Shown: positions 1 to 9,028, counted from the first letter of the stretch. The stretch is DNA of 64,000 nt from Clostridiales bacterium (GCA_017649645.1 JAGCGK010000024.1:1-64000); one strand, 5' to 3'. Notes: generated from the sequence alone by a model not told the origin. Program-made: numbers and translations.

Positions 1-1145
1 AATACTTCAGCATGCTTATGCCTTAACTCAGACAGGGCCTTGGACTTTGAAAGAAGATCAGATTCAATTATCTTCAGTTCCTTACGAAGTTCTCCGAGTC
101 TTATCTCGGAATTATCAATATCGGATATTTCCTTTTCAGCATCATCAGCAAATTTATTGATCTCGGAAATAGATGAACCGTATTTGGACTTCATGTCATA
201 AAGAAGCGAGATCCTCTTATCTGTCTCATCCAGCTTTTCCTCGGAATATTCATCTGCCTCAAACTTTGAATTTACATCAGAAGCAAGTGCCTCAACATCC
301 AGAGAAAGTGAATTGAGCTTTTCTGAGATCTCCTTATATGATTCATCGAAAACACTTAACTTCTCGATAATGCCGCTTGCCTGTTTAAGAGTTGTTACGG
401 AAGAGTCTTCGGAAGCATACAAAAGCTCATTTGCCTCTTCCAAAAGATTGGAGATCCTGGCACTGTTCTCAAATCTCTTCTTAAGTTCACTTAATTCTTC
501 CTCTTCGCCTTCCTTGAAATCAGCTTTGCGTATCTCGGAAGATGCAAACATGAGATACTCTCTCCTCTTGGCATTTGCTTCAGGAGAAGAACCGAGATCT
601 CTTATCTTCAAGACAGTATTTTTATACTGCTGAAGGACATCGGTGTATTGCTTTTTAAGGTCATAGGCTTCCTTACCGATGAATCTGTCCAAAAGATCAC
701 AATGAGTATTCTCATCGAATATCTTCTGAGTATCATTTTGACCATGAATATCCACAAAGATGGATGAGATCTCTTTAAGTACCGTAAGAACAGCAGATCT
801 GCCGTTGATCCTGGCACTGCTCTTACCGTCTGCATTTATCTCACGTGAGATGATAAGGTTCTCCTCGTCGAACGGCAGACCGTAGTTTTCGAGAATTACC
901 TTAAGCTCGGAAAAAGAATCTTCAGAAAGGGCTGACGGATCAAACAGGGCTTCAACATATGCCTTGTCACAATCACTTCTTATCAAAGTCTTGGATGCTT
1001 TATCGCCAAGGATAAGACCGATGGCATCGATAAGCAGAGACTTACCTGCACCTGTCTCACCTGATATTACGTTCAAGCCTGAGCCCGGTTCAAAGACACA
1101 ATGAGATATAACTGCGAAATTGGAGATCTCAAGTCGTCGGAGCAT
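1..1145 (-). CDS. recN: DNA repair protein RecN, N-terminal part (cut by window edge)
   Basis: RecN is an SMC-like ATPase that acts early in double-strand break repair. The frame starts at an ATG at 1145, has the SD GTGGAG just upstream, and runs open to base 1, giving about 381 residues of an expected 550-570. The Walker A motif GETGAGKS lies near residue 29. The RecN-typical DIHGQNDTQ motif is encoded near 715-745, and the following stretch looks like coiled coil. The Walker B and signature motifs fall outside the window. The start follows the argR stop by one base, so the two genes are probably cotranscribed. Identity is firm; the C-terminal end is not visible. Confidence 0.93.
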   Translation of the reverse strand, partial: MLRRLEISNFAVISHCVFEPGSGLNVISGETGAGKSLLIDAIGLILGDKASKTLIRSDCDKAYVEALFDPSALSEDSFSELKVILENYGLPFDEENLIISREINADGKSSARINGRSAVLTVLKEISSIFVDIHGQNDTQKIFDENTHCDLLDRFIGKEAYDLKKQYTDVLQQYKNTVLKIRDLGSSPEANAKRREYLMFASSEIRKADFKEGEEEELSELKKRFENSARISNLLEEANELLYASEDSSVTTLKQASGIIEKLSVFDESYKEISEKLNSLSLDVEALASDVNSKFEADEYSEEKLDETDKRISLLYDMKSKYGSSISEINKFADDAEKEISDIDNSEIRLGELRKELKIIESDLLSKSKALSELRHKHAEV

Positions 1146-1146
1146 C

Positions 1147-1620
1147 TTAGTTCTCCACGTTTCCGGAGTTCATAAGATCCTTGATGGTTGAAAGTAAAGC
1201 CTTGGCCTCATCGATTCCCTGAGAAGCGATAAAGATGGTATCGTCACCTGCGATGGTTCCGACAACGTTCTGAAGGCGCATGGAATCAAGAGCTGCGGCA
1301 GCGGCATTAGCCATACCCGGAAGAGTTCTTACAACTACGAGGTTCATGGCACACTCACAGGAAAGAAGAGAATTGGAAAATACTGCCAGAAGTCTTCCCG
1401 GAGCAATATCGCCTGTCCTATCAAGAACAGCGTACTTGGTTGTCTGGCCGGGACCTGTTACCTTGATGATACCGAGATCCTTGATATCTCTGGAACATGT
1501 AGCCTGTGTAACTTTAAATCCATTCTTCTTCATGAGAGCCGTAAGCTCGTCCTGAGTAGAAATGTCATTCTCTCTGATAAGTCTTATGATAGCTTCCTGT
1601 CTGTCATTTTTTGTGCTCAT
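1147..1620 (-). CDS. argR: Arginine repressor ArgR
   Basis: ArgR is a hexameric, arginine-responsive repressor or activator of arginine metabolism genes. The 157-residue product has the usual family length. An N-terminal winged helix (about 1-70) carries the recognition segment ATCSRDIKDLG near residues 40-50. A C-terminal oligomerisation and arginine-binding domain follows, with the family signature GTIAGDDTIF at 121-130. The ATG at 1620 has an AAGGGGAAG ribosome site that lies in the end of nadK, and the two genes overlap by 17 bases. Its likely target in this window is the pair of ARG-box-like sites in front of argG (31363-31396). Confidence 0.95.
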   Translation of the reverse strand: MSTKNDRQEAIIRLIRENDISTQDELTALMKKNGFKVTQATCSRDIKDLGIIKVTGPGQTTKYAVLDRTGDIAPGRLLAVFSNSLLSCECAMNLVVVRTLPGMANAAAAALDSMRLQNVVGTIAGDDTIFIASQGIDEAKALLSTIKDLMNSGNVEN

Positions 1621-2479
1621 AGAAACTTCCCCTTGCTGTGATCTTAGACCTGACGGTCTCGAAAAAGCCCGATTTACCGAGCATAACAGTCTTTATGGTC
1701 GATTCATAACCTGTGATCTTAATAGTATCGAACGGCTCAAGTATGACTCCGCTTCTTCCGTCCGGAGAAATGATCGGAGCCGTCTCGAAATCGCCGAGTT
1801 TGATCTCGATAACGCTCTTATCACTGATACAATAGCTGGAACGCTGGAGTGTATGAGGACAAAGAGGTGTAACGATCATATTCTTCATCCCCGGCATCAG
1901 GATCGGTCCGCCTGCAGCGAGCGTATATGCAGTAGAACCAGTCGGAGTAGATACGATGATACCGTCACCGTAGAACTTCTCGACATACTGACCGTCAATG
2001 AAAAGATCCATCTTAACGATGTTGAGCTTAGCACCTCTGGTTACTACGCAGTCATTAAGACAGATGTGTCCGTCCTTAAGATTGCCGTCCTTATCATAGA
2101 CTTCGCAAAGAAGCTGAAGTCTCTCGAGTATCTCGTATTTACCGTCGATTATGAGTTTGATCGATTCTCTTATATCTTCGACATCGATCTCAGTAAGAAA
2201 TCCGATACTTCCCTTATTGATGCCGATAAAAGGAATATTCAAGTCTCTGTATCTGGAAACAACTGAAAGAAGTGTTCCGTCACCGCCGATGGAGATGATA
2301 ACATCAGCATTTTCAAAAGAACCGAAAGATACGCCTTCTTTCTCGATGATAAGAGAACTTTCCTTAAGGTCATTCTCGAAAACAGGCTGACTTCCCAGTT
2401 CCAGGATCACATCAGCACAAAGATCAGCGATCTTATAATCGGTATCCCTTGATATGTTAGAACAAATTCCAAAGATCAT
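1604..2479 (-). CDS. nadK: NAD kinase
   Basis: NadK phosphorylates NAD to NADP using ATP or polyphosphate. The 291-residue protein carries the catalytic GGDGT motif at 65-69, the NKGSIGFLTE segment at 88-97, and a later glycine-rich segment containing STPTGSTAY that belongs to the NAD-binding domain. The ATG at 2479 has a TGGAG site five bases upstream. It is the first gene after the 96-base gap behind dxs and overlaps argR. In many Clostridia a tlyA methyltransferase gene lies between dxs and nadK; none is present here. Confidence 0.95.
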   Translation of the reverse strand: MIFGICSNISRDTDYKIADLCADVILELGSQPVFENDLKESSLIIEKEGVSFGSFENADVIISIGGDGTLLSVVSRYRDLNIPFIGINKGSIGFLTEIDVEDIRESIKLIIDGKYEILERLQLLCEVYDKDGNLKDGHICLNDCVVTRGAKLNIVKMDLFIDGQYVEKFYGDGIIVSTPTGSTAYTLAAGGPILMPGMKNMIVTPLCPHTLQRSSYCISDKSVIEIKLGDFETAPIISPDGRSGVILEPFDTIKITGYESTIKTVMLGKSGFFETVRSKITARGSFYEHKK

Positions 2480-2530
2480 ACTTACTCCAAATTAAAGATA
2501 TGTTTATATTTAATCATTTTTTTGGAAGAA

Positions 2531-2559
2531 AATACATAGAAATAAGTCTCAATTTTCAA
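2531..2559 (-). promoter_or_regulatory. Possible promoter for nadK-argR-recN
   Basis: On the minus strand a TTGAAA hexamer (2554-2559) is followed after 17 bases by TGTATT (2531-2536). The -10 match is only fair. The -35 lies inside the palindrome at 2547-2566, which would suit an operator. This would give the nadK-argR-recN genes their own start point after dxs. Confidence 0.35.
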
Positions 2560-2566
2560 ATTGAGA
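2547..2566. repeat. Perfect inverted repeat between dxs and nadK
   Basis: Two 9-base arms, TCTCAATTT and AAATTGAGA, are separated by TC. No T-run follows on either strand, so an intrinsic terminator is unlikely. The site could be a dimeric repressor operator or a weak RNA hairpin. It does not match the ARG-box pattern seen before argG. Confidence 0.6.
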
Positions 2567-2575
2567 TCAAAGGTA

Positions 2576-4453
2576 TCAGTGCTTGATATGATTCAGGATA
2601 GTATCTGTTATCGAACCCGAATCAAGGCCTGCGACCTTAAACTGTTCTGATAAAGTACCGCATCTGATCATCGGATCTTTGATTCCGATATTATGGATAT
2701 GTCCTTCAAAACCGTTAGCAGTAAGTTCCGCAACAAGATTAGCTCCAAAGCCGCCGTTGATGATGCCTTCCTCAACGGTAAAGATATTACGAACACCCTT
2801 AATAAGATCAAGGATCGATTCAGTATCAAGCGGCTTTATCATACAAAGATTTATGTTGATGCCTCTGTAGCCTGAGTTCTTAAGATTCTCAACAGCCTGA
2901 TCGACTTCCTTCTGGATAGGACCGCAGGTAATGATCGCGAAGTCTTTGCCGTAATCATCGATTACTCTGGGGCTTAGGATATTATGCTCGATCTCGAGCT
3001 TGTACTCGCCTGCTTTGGAATATCTGATCGCTACCGGAGAATCCATCTTAATGATCGAATGCTTCATACATAAAGTCATGTCTTCATAGTCAGTAGGGAC
3101 AAAGATCGTCATATCAGGCATCGGCATCATATAGGAAATATCGAAGATACCGTTATGTGTATGACCGTCAGCACCGACAAGACCTGCCCTGTCCATACAG
3201 AAAACGACGTGCGTCTTCATATAACAGCAGTCCTCGAGGATCTGGTCAAATGCTCTTTGTAGAAATGACGAATAAATTGCAACAACAGGCACCTTACCGC
3301 CGATGGCAAGTCCCGAAGCCATTGTTACGCAGTGTTCTTCAGCGATACCGCAGTCATAGAACCTGGAAGGATATCTTTTAGAGAATTCATCCAAGCCGGT
3401 ACCGTCAGTCATGGCGGCACATACGGCTACTACGTTACGGTTCTTATTGGCGATGTCGATGAGTGTTTTCGAGAAGCAGTCTGTGAAAGAATTGATTGAA
3501 TCGCGGCTTGGAAGGACAACGCCTTTTTCAAGGTCGAAGGATGATACTCCGTGATAATGCGACGGATCCTTCTCAGAGTGCTTGTAGCCCTTACCCTTCT
3601 TGGTACAGACATGAAGAAGAACAGGAGCATTGACATTCTTGACTGATTCAAGTGCTTTGATCAGTTCTTTGGTATTATGACCGTCAACCGGACCATAATA
3701 AACGAGGCCCAACTCCTCAAAGATGGTCGGCTTCTTACGATAGATCAAGAACCTGAAGAAATCCTTGATGGCAAGCATCATGGCAACGATCGGTCTTCCG
3801 AGGATCGGGATCTTCTTAGTAAGGAACTTCTCAGTAGCCCTCTTGGCCTTAAGGTAGCCTCCTGACAAACGGACCTTGGAAAGATGCTTAGCTAATCCGC
3901 CTACATTCTCGTTGATGCTCATCTCGTTATCATTAAGTATAACGATAACGCGGTCTTTCCTGTGGCCTAAGTCGTTGATAGCTTCATAAGCCGGACCTCC
4001 GGTCATGGCACCGTCACCGATAACTGCAATTACGTGATTATTCTTATCATTAAGTTCATTAGCTCGCGCTATACCAACTGCAGCTGATACTGAAGTTGCA
4101 CTATGGCCGGTATCGAATACATCATAAGGACTCTCGCTTCTTCTTGGAAAACCGGAGATACCGTCTTTTTTACGAAGTGTATCAAAAGATTCATACCTGC
4201 CGGTCAAGATCTTATATGCATAACTTTGATGACCGACATCGAATATGATCTGGTCTTCCGTATAATCGAAAACACTTAATAAAGCAACAGTCAATTCAAC
4301 GACACCAAGATTTGATGCCAGATGGCCGCCGTTTTGAGAGACAACATTCAATATCTTGTCTCTTATTTCTTTACACAAAGAAGATCGCTCATCTTCGGAA
4401 AGAGAAGCGATTTCCTTTGGTGTCAGATTGCGATTAATAAACTTATAATCCAA
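2576..4453 (-). CDS. dxs: 1-deoxy-D-xylulose-5-phosphate synthase
   Basis: Dxs is a thiamine-diphosphate enzyme that condenses pyruvate and glyceraldehyde 3-phosphate, the first step of the MEP isoprenoid pathway. The 625-residue product has the N-terminal GGHLASNLGVVELT block (42-55), the ThDP/Mg motif GDGAMTGG (146-153) and the CGIAEEHCVTMASGLA block in the middle domain, followed by a transketolase C domain. The start is TTG at 4453, two bases after the ispA stop; it aligns with the usual Dxs N-terminus and no in-frame ATG lies close by. A weak AGGG lies about ten bases upstream, so translation may be coupled to ispA. Confidence 0.95.
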   Translation of the reverse strand: MDYKFINRNLTPKEIASLSEDERSSLCKEIRDKILNVVSQNGGHLASNLGVVELTVALLSVFDYTEDQIIFDVGHQSYAYKILTGRYESFDTLRKKDGISGFPRRSESPYDVFDTGHSATSVSAAVGIARANELNDKNNHVIAVIGDGAMTGGPAYEAINDLGHRKDRVIVILNDNEMSINENVGGLAKHLSKVRLSGGYLKAKRATEKFLTKKIPILGRPIVAMMLAIKDFFRFLIYRKKPTIFEELGLVYYGPVDGHNTKELIKALESVKNVNAPVLLHVCTKKGKGYKHSEKDPSHYHGVSSFDLEKGVVLPSRDSINSFTDCFSKTLIDIANKNRNVVAVCAAMTDGTGLDEFSKRYPSRFYDCGIAEEHCVTMASGLAIGGKVPVVAIYSSFLQRAFDQILEDCCYMKTHVVFCMDRAGLVGADGHTHNGIFDISYMMPMPDMTIFVPTDYEDMTLCMKHSIIKMDSPVAIRYSKAGEYKLEIEHNILSPRVIDDYGKDFAIITCGPIQKEVDQAVENLKNSGYRGININLCMIKPLDTESILDLIKGVRNIFTVEEGIINGGFGANLVAELTANGFEGHIHNIGIKDPMIRCGTLSEQFKVAGLDSGSITDTILNHIKH

Positions 4454-4455
4454 GA

Positions 4456-5349
4456 TTAATTTTCCCTATGAGCAACATAGTCAACGATAAGACGGAGTTC
4501 CTTGGAATCAAATCCGTAATAATCAATAGAATCAAGATTTGCATATGCAGAATCAAGTTCAGCCTCGAGCATGAGCTTAGCTCTCTCGATACCGAATACT
4601 GTAGCATATGTCGGCTTATCGTCTCTCAAATCCTTACCTGCTGTCTTACCGAGAGTCTCCTCATCAGCTGTGAGGTCAAGGATATCGTCCTTGATCTGGA
4701 AAGCCAGACCGATGTTCTTGGAAAGATTTGTAAGAACTCTCAATATCTCTGTGGATGAATCACCGTCAAGAAGATAAACAGGAGTACAGATCGCGCACTC
4801 AAGAAGAGCTCCTGTCTTTCTGGTATGAAGTTCATGCAAAACTTCTGAACTGATCTTATGACCTGCTGATGACAGATCAAGATCCTGACCACCGAGCATT
4901 CCGTCAATACCGGAACACTGAAACATCTTATAAGCAGCATATGCGTACTGTGGTTTCTTGATAACGAGCTGAAGTACGAGCTCAGCTGCTCTGTTCAAAA
5001 GGCAGTCACCTGCAAGTGTAGCAAAATTATCTCCGTAAACCTTATGACATGTAGGCTTACCTCTTCTCAAGTCATCATTATCCATGCATGGAAGATCATC
5101 ATGAATAAGAGAATATGTATGGATCATCTCGAGGCTTCTGGCAAACACGAGTACATCGTCCATATCGCAGTTGAGCATTCTGCCTACAACATACATAAAG
5201 CAAGGACGAACTCTCTTACCTCCGGAACAAAGACTGTACATTGAAGCCTTTGCGGTAATAAAGTCCTTGTTTGCATCATCGAAAATGCCCTCAAGCGAAG
5301 GATCAAACCATTCCTTAGTTTGATTCAAAAGTTCGATAATCGGTTCCAT
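4456..5349 (-). CDS. ispA: Polyprenyl (farnesyl/geranyl) diphosphate synthase
   Basis: This trans-isoprenyl diphosphate synthase condenses IPP with allylic diphosphates and directly follows the MEP pathway logic of dxs. The 297-residue protein has the first aspartate-rich motif DDLPCMD at 84-90 and a second, QIKDDILD, near residue 218. GGKRVRP at 43-49 is the usual IPP-binding stretch. The ribosome site GGAGG lies in the last codons of xseB. FPP synthase is the most likely activity by position and size, but chain length cannot be read with certainty. Confidence 0.9.
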   Translation of the reverse strand: MEPIIELLNQTKEWFDPSLEGIFDDANKDFITAKASMYSLCSGGKRVRPCFMYVVGRMLNCDMDDVLVFARSLEMIHTYSLIHDDLPCMDNDDLRRGKPTCHKVYGDNFATLAGDCLLNRAAELVLQLVIKKPQYAYAAYKMFQCSGIDGMLGGQDLDLSSAGHKISSEVLHELHTRKTGALLECAICTPVYLLDGDSSTEILRVLTNLSKNIGLAFQIKDDILDLTADEETLGKTAGKDLRDDKPTYATVFGIERAKLMLEAELDSAYANLDSIDYYGFDSKELRLIVDYVAHREN

Positions 5350-5352
5350 ATA

Positions 5353-5580
5353 TTATTCCTCCTCGTTCTCTATCTGTAATAATGATACACTTCCATCCTT
5401 ATTTACGATAGAGATTTTTTGTTCAATTTCGGTCAATCTCTTCTGACAGAGATTCGAAAGCTCGACTCCGCGTGTATATAACTTCAGAGATTCATCAAGA
5501 CTTACCTTGCCTTCACTTAACTTGGCAACTATCTGCTCGAGCTCCTTAATAGCATCCTCGTATACGAATTCTTTATCCAT
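5353..5580 (-). CDS. xseB: Exodeoxyribonuclease VII small subunit
   Basis: This 75-residue protein matches the small subunit of exonuclease VII: it has the ELEQIVAKLSEGKVSLDESLKLYTRGVEL helix pair characteristic of the family. Several small subunits bind one XseA and regulate single-strand degradation during repair and recombination. The gene overlaps the end of xseA by eight bases and leads into ispA after three bases, as in many Clostridia and Bacilli. Confidence 0.93.
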   Translation of the reverse strand: MDKEFVYEDAIKELEQIVAKLSEGKVSLDESLKLYTRGVELSNLCQKRLTEIEQKISIVNKDGSVSLLQIENEEE

Positions 5581-6793
5581 CGGATTCTCCTTTCAGTGTA
5601 ACAAGATCGACCGTAGCATCAATATCTGCATCTGAGGTCTTGATCTTGATCTTATCTCCTGCCTTTACCTTATCAGACCTTAAAGTCTTACCAGTATCAT
5701 CAAAGGTAATGGAATAACCTCGTTTCAATATATTAAGCGGACTCATAAGTTCTATCCTGTCCATATTGTACAACAACGAAGATTTTTCTCTTTCTATCCT
5801 CGTATTCTCGAGATAATTGAGTTTCTCATATAGATCTCTTACTCTCTTCATCTCATTTTGAAGCTGATACTCAGGTCCCGACAAGGCTTTATGATTACGC
5901 AGGGCATCAAGTCTCTTCTTCTGTGAATCGATATAACCCTGAACGGAATTATAAAGATCATTATCAAGGAGCATCAGTCTGTAGGACAAGTCATCATACT
6001 TAGGAAGAACGACTTCGGCAGCCGCTGTCGGAGTCGGAACTCTTAAGTCGGAAACATAGTCGCATATCGTGTAATCAACTTCATGTCCGACACCTGAGAT
6101 AACAGGTATCGTGAAATCATAGATCCTTCTGGCAAGTGCTTCATCATTAAAACAGAACAGATCCTCAAAAGAACCACCGCCTCTGGCGATGATTACTACA
6201 TCAGGCCTGTCTTCACAAGACTCAAAATAATCAAGTCCTGCTATGAGTTCCTTTGGTGCGCCGTCACCTTGAACCGCCGAAGGATATAAAGTCAGGTCAA
6301 AAAACGGATTCCTTCTTTTTAGAGTTCTTATGATATCGTGAATGACTGCACCTGAACCCGAGGATATGACACCGATCTTCTTAGGCATAACAGGAATGCT
6401 CTTTTTATGTGAAGGATCAAAAAGACCCTCGTCACCGAGCTTTTTGAAAAGGAGTTTAAAATTCTCCCTTAAGTCGCCCTTACCTATCTTACTCATATGA
6501 GTACAATAGATCTGGAAACGTCCGTTTTGGTTATATATTCCCGCATTACCGACAACATTAACGAGCATACCGTCCTCAGGAGCAAATCCCAGATTATTGG
6601 CATACCAGTTATACATTACGCAGTTTACTGTGCTGTCCTTATCTTTGAGCGAGAAATAACAATGTCCGCTATTGGCGTATCTCTTAAATCCGGATATCTC
6701 GCCTTTAACGGACATATTGGAAATCTTGTCATCATTATCGAAGACAGTTTGAACGTATTTTACAAATTCAGTTACCGAAGCAAAACCATACAT
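5573..6793 (-). CDS. xseA: Exodeoxyribonuclease VII large subunit
   Basis: XseA is the catalytic subunit of the single-strand-specific exonuclease VII. The 406-residue protein starts with an OB-fold (about 1-100, including GEISGFKRYANSGHCYFSLKD) and continues into the catalytic domain with VISSGSGAVIHD, ARGGGSFEDLFCFNDE and VISGVGHEVDYTICDYVSD, all standard blocks. A coiled-coil region follows. The start at 6793 has no clear ribosome site and lies two bases beyond the nusB stop, suggesting coupled translation. Confidence 0.95.
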   Translation of the reverse strand: MYGFASVTEFVKYVQTVFDNDDKISNMSVKGEISGFKRYANSGHCYFSLKDKDSTVNCVMYNWYANNLGFAPEDGMLVNVVGNAGIYNQNGRFQIYCTHMSKIGKGDLRENFKLLFKKLGDEGLFDPSHKKSIPVMPKKIGVISSGSGAVIHDIIRTLKRRNPFFDLTLYPSAVQGDGAPKELIAGLDYFESCEDRPDVVIIARGGGSFEDLFCFNDEALARRIYDFTIPVISGVGHEVDYTICDYVSDLRVPTPTAAAEVVLPKYDDLSYRLMLLDNDLYNSVQGYIDSQKKRLDALRNHKALSGPEYQLQNEMKRVRDLYEKLNYLENTRIEREKSSLLYNMDRIELMSPLNILKRGYSITFDDTGKTLRSDKVKAGDKIKIKTSDADIDATVDLVTLKGESDG

Positions 6794-6796
6794 AGA

Positions 6797-7195
6797 TCAA
6801 AGGCTCTTTTCAAAGGAAGAAAGCACGCCGTTAACATAAGAACCTGAATCAGGCGTACCGTACTTTTTCGAGAGCTTTACAGCTTCATTGATCGCAACAC
6901 TGGTAGGGATCTCATCTACATAAAGGATCTCAAAGCAAGCTACTTCAAGGATCGCTACATCCATTCTCGGAAGTCTATTGATGGTCCAATTCTTAAGGAA
7001 CTTGGAGATCTTCTCATCGAGTTCTTCCTTCTTCTCGATCACACCCGAAGTAACCGTCTTAAAGTATTCTATATCATCAAGAAGTTCCTCATTCAAAGCA
7101 ATGTACTGATCAAGCTGCTCCTCGTAGGAAATATCCTTAAATGTAGACTGATAAACGAAAATAACAGCAGATTCTCTTGTCTCGATCCTGCTCAT
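6797..7195 (-). CDS. nusB: Transcription antitermination factor NusB
   Basis: NusB, with NusE, binds boxA RNA during rRNA transcription and antitermination. The 132-residue helical protein opens with SRIETRESAVIFVYQ and closes with the family block VAINEAVKLSKKYGTPDSGSYVNGVL. The GGGAGG ribosome site is within the last codons of the DUF2273 gene, which it overlaps by four bases (ATGA). A start at the first ATG fits the family length. Confidence 0.94.
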   Translation of the reverse strand: MSRIETRESAVIFVYQSTFKDISYEEQLDQYIALNEELLDDIEYFKTVTSGVIEKKEELDEKISKFLKNWTINRLPRMDVAILEVACFEILYVDEIPTSVAINEAVKLSKKYGTPDSGSYVNGVLSSFEKSL

Positions 7196-7428
7196 CTGAA
7201 CCTCCCTGGAGGAAGGATCCTGTCAAGAAACTTCTTGAACTTACTGAAATCACTGAAAGCAAATGCTCCGACAAAGAATCCAACCACTGTAAATGTAATG
7301 ATAAATAGTGTTTTCCAAAAACCAAATATACAAAGAAGAAGCGCAACAGCAAAGAAACCTGCGGCACAAATAATGCCCGGCTTTGTGTTTGTTATCTTCT
7401 CAAGGATCTTAGAAATAAACTGTTCCAT
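7192..7428 (-). CDS. Small membrane protein, DUF2273 family
   Basis: A 78-residue protein with two hydrophobic helices (about 17-34 and 38-56) and a basic C-terminus. Size, topology and position between amaP and nusB match the DUF2273 family, which travels with Asp23/AmaP envelope-stress proteins in Gram-positive bacteria. Its biochemical role is not known; a membrane partner of AmaP/Asp23 is the reasonable inference. No SD precedes its ATG, which lies two bases after the amaP stop. Confidence 0.8.
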   Translation of the reverse strand: MEQFISKILEKITNTKPGIICAAGFFAVALLLCIFGFWKTLFIITFTVVGFFVGAFAFSDFSKFKKFLDRILPPGRFR

Positions 7429-7430
7429 AA

Positions 7431-7982
7431 TTATTTGTCAACCTTAGCAACAACAGGCTCAACCTTGCTGACTTTGACTGTAACCGAATCAACAACAATT
7501 CCGGTATAACGCTCGATATCCTTCTTAACCTTCTCCTGAACCTTAGCCATAGAAGACGGGATCTCAACATTTGAGTACAAGACCGCACTCAGGATAACCT
7601 TAATAGCATCATTCTTAGCTGATGATACGTGAACTCTGGCACTCTTGATACCAACCTGAGCAGACTTAGCTGAGTTAAGAGCAATACTCTCGATAGCATC
7701 AGCACCGATATCAACTACACCGATATCTGTCTTACGAACTCTGGTCTTACCTAGACGACCTGAAAGGATACTGTATGTGATCGTATATACGGAAGCGATC
7801 AAAATAATCATTAAAACAGCGAAATAAATGTATTTTGTACCTTTGTTGGTAACGATAGTTGAAAGCGGTGACAAGATATCAGTAAATACACCGTCATCAA
7901 CCAAAGCATACAAAAGCACCATGGATATCAAGGCAAGCAAAACTGAATACAGAAATAACAGAAAACGTACGAGACGATTCAT
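7431..7982 (-). CDS. amaP: Alkaline shock membrane anchor protein AmaP
   Basis: The 183-residue protein has two N-terminal membrane helices (about 4-26 and 50-72) followed by an Asp23-like soluble domain ending in VVDSVTVKVSKVEPV. In Staphylococcus aureus AmaP anchors Asp23 at the membrane. The ATG at 7982 has an AGGGGGAAAGG ribosome site. It follows asp23 by 14 bases, so both are probably made from one mRNA. Confidence 0.85.
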   Translation of the reverse strand: MNRLVRFLLFLYSVLLALISMVLLYALVDDGVFTDILSPLSTIVTNKGTKYIYFAVLMIILIASVYTITYSILSGRLGKTRVRKTDIGVVDIGADAIESIALNSAKSAQVGIKSARVHVSSAKNDAIKVILSAVLYSNVEIPSSMAKVQEKVKKDIERYTGIVVDSVTVKVSKVEPVVAKVDK

Positions 7983-7996
7983 AACGCCTTTCCCCC

Positions 7997-8383
7997 TTAA
8001 GTTTTAGCAGGCTCTTCTTCGCGAGCAACGACGCCGCAAACATGGACGTCAACAGTCTCAACTACAAGACCCGTGAAGCGCTCAACATCAGCCTTGACTT
8101 TCTCCTGAATGGACCAAGCCACTTCAGGAATAATTTTACCATAATAAACAACAGGATAGACAGTTATTGCAACCAAGCCATCGTCGTTCTCATAGAACTC
8201 GACTTTAACTCCTTTGCCTTCGTGTACTACTCCTGCTATTTCTTTTAAAGCAACACCAAAAGAAGGAGCAAGTGAAGCCACACCGTCAATCTGAAGTGCG
8301 GCCTCGGCGGCATATTGAGCCACAAACCCTTGGGACATCGAACGATCGCCCTTAATTGATTCAGGATTTGCACCTTCAACCAT
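7997..8383 (-). CDS. Asp23/Gls24 family envelope stress protein
   Basis: The 128-residue cytosolic protein belongs to the Asp23/Gls24 family: it shows VAQYAAEAALQIDGVASL near the start, then VKVEFYENDDGLVAITVYPVVYYGKIIPEVAWSIQEKVKADVERFTGLVVETVDVHVCGV. Members bind the membrane through AmaP and help in cell-wall homeostasis. It resembles the soluble domain of the neighbouring AmaP, consistent with an old duplication. The ATG has an AGAGAAGG site. Confidence 0.9.
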   Translation of the reverse strand: MVEGANPESIKGDRSMSQGFVAQYAAEAALQIDGVASLAPSFGVALKEIAGVVHEGKGVKVEFYENDDGLVAITVYPVVYYGKIIPEVAWSIQEKVKADVERFTGLVVETVDVHVCGVVAREEEPAKT

Positions 8384-8420
8384 ATGCTTTACCTTCTCTC
8401 GATTATATTAAAAAGCGCTA

Positions 8421-8978
8421 TTAAGCACGCTCCAAGTATTCACCTGTTCTTGTGTCAACACGGATAACCTCATCCTGGTTAACGAAGAGAGGAACCTTAA
8501 CAACTGCACCTGTCTCAAGTGTAGCATACTTTGTTGCGTTGTTTGTTGTATCACCCTTAACACCAGGCTCACACTCTGTGATCTTGAGCTCAACAGTGAT
8601 AGGAAGCTCTACCTGGAATACTTCACCCTTGTAAGAAAGAACCTTACAGATCATCTCTTCCTTAAGGAACTTGATGGAATCGCCGATAGACTCAGCGTGG
8701 ATAGGCTCCTGCTCGTATGTATCCTGATCCATGAAGTAATAGAGGTCACCGTCAGAATAGATATACTGCATATCTCTTCTGTCAAGCTGAGCCTGCTCAA
8801 ACTTCTCGTTAGGGTTGAAAGATCTTTCAACTACAGAACCTGTCTTAACGTTCTTGTACTTTGTTCTTACGAATGCTGCGCCTTTGCCTGGCTTAACATG
8901 CTGGAATTCTACGACCTGGTATACCTGACCGTCCATCTCGAAACACATGTTATTTCTAAAATCACCTGCACTAATCAT
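8421..8978 (-). CDS. efp: Translation elongation factor P
   Basis: EF-P rescues ribosomes stalled at polyproline stretches. The 185-residue product has the three-barrel organisation: the KOW-like N-terminal domain with the loop [14 protein letters not shown], where K32 is at the modification position, then an OB domain and a C-terminal block with [28 protein letters not shown]. The ATG at 8978 has an AAAGGAG ribosome site. The proline-rich tail of the PP2C-like protein nearby (10980-11320) is the kind of product that could need EF-P. Confidence 0.96.
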   Translation of the reverse strand: MISAGDFRNNMCFEMDGQVYQVVEFQHVKPGKGAAFVRTKYKNVKTGSVVERSFNPNEKFEQAQLDRRDMQYIYSDGDLYYFMDQDTYEQEPIHAESIGDSIKFLKEEMICKVLSYKGEVFQVELPITVELKITECEPGVKGDTTNNATKYATLETGAVVKVPLFVNQDEVIRVDTRTGEYLERA

Positions 8979-9028
8979 AAAAAAGCTCCTTTATATAATT
9001 GCGAGACCGCATTTATTCACGATATATT

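Noticed and set aside
1562..2266. Plus-strand open frame of 234 codons
   Set aside because: It lies opposite nadK, has no recognisable domain and no ribosome site; a shadow frame.
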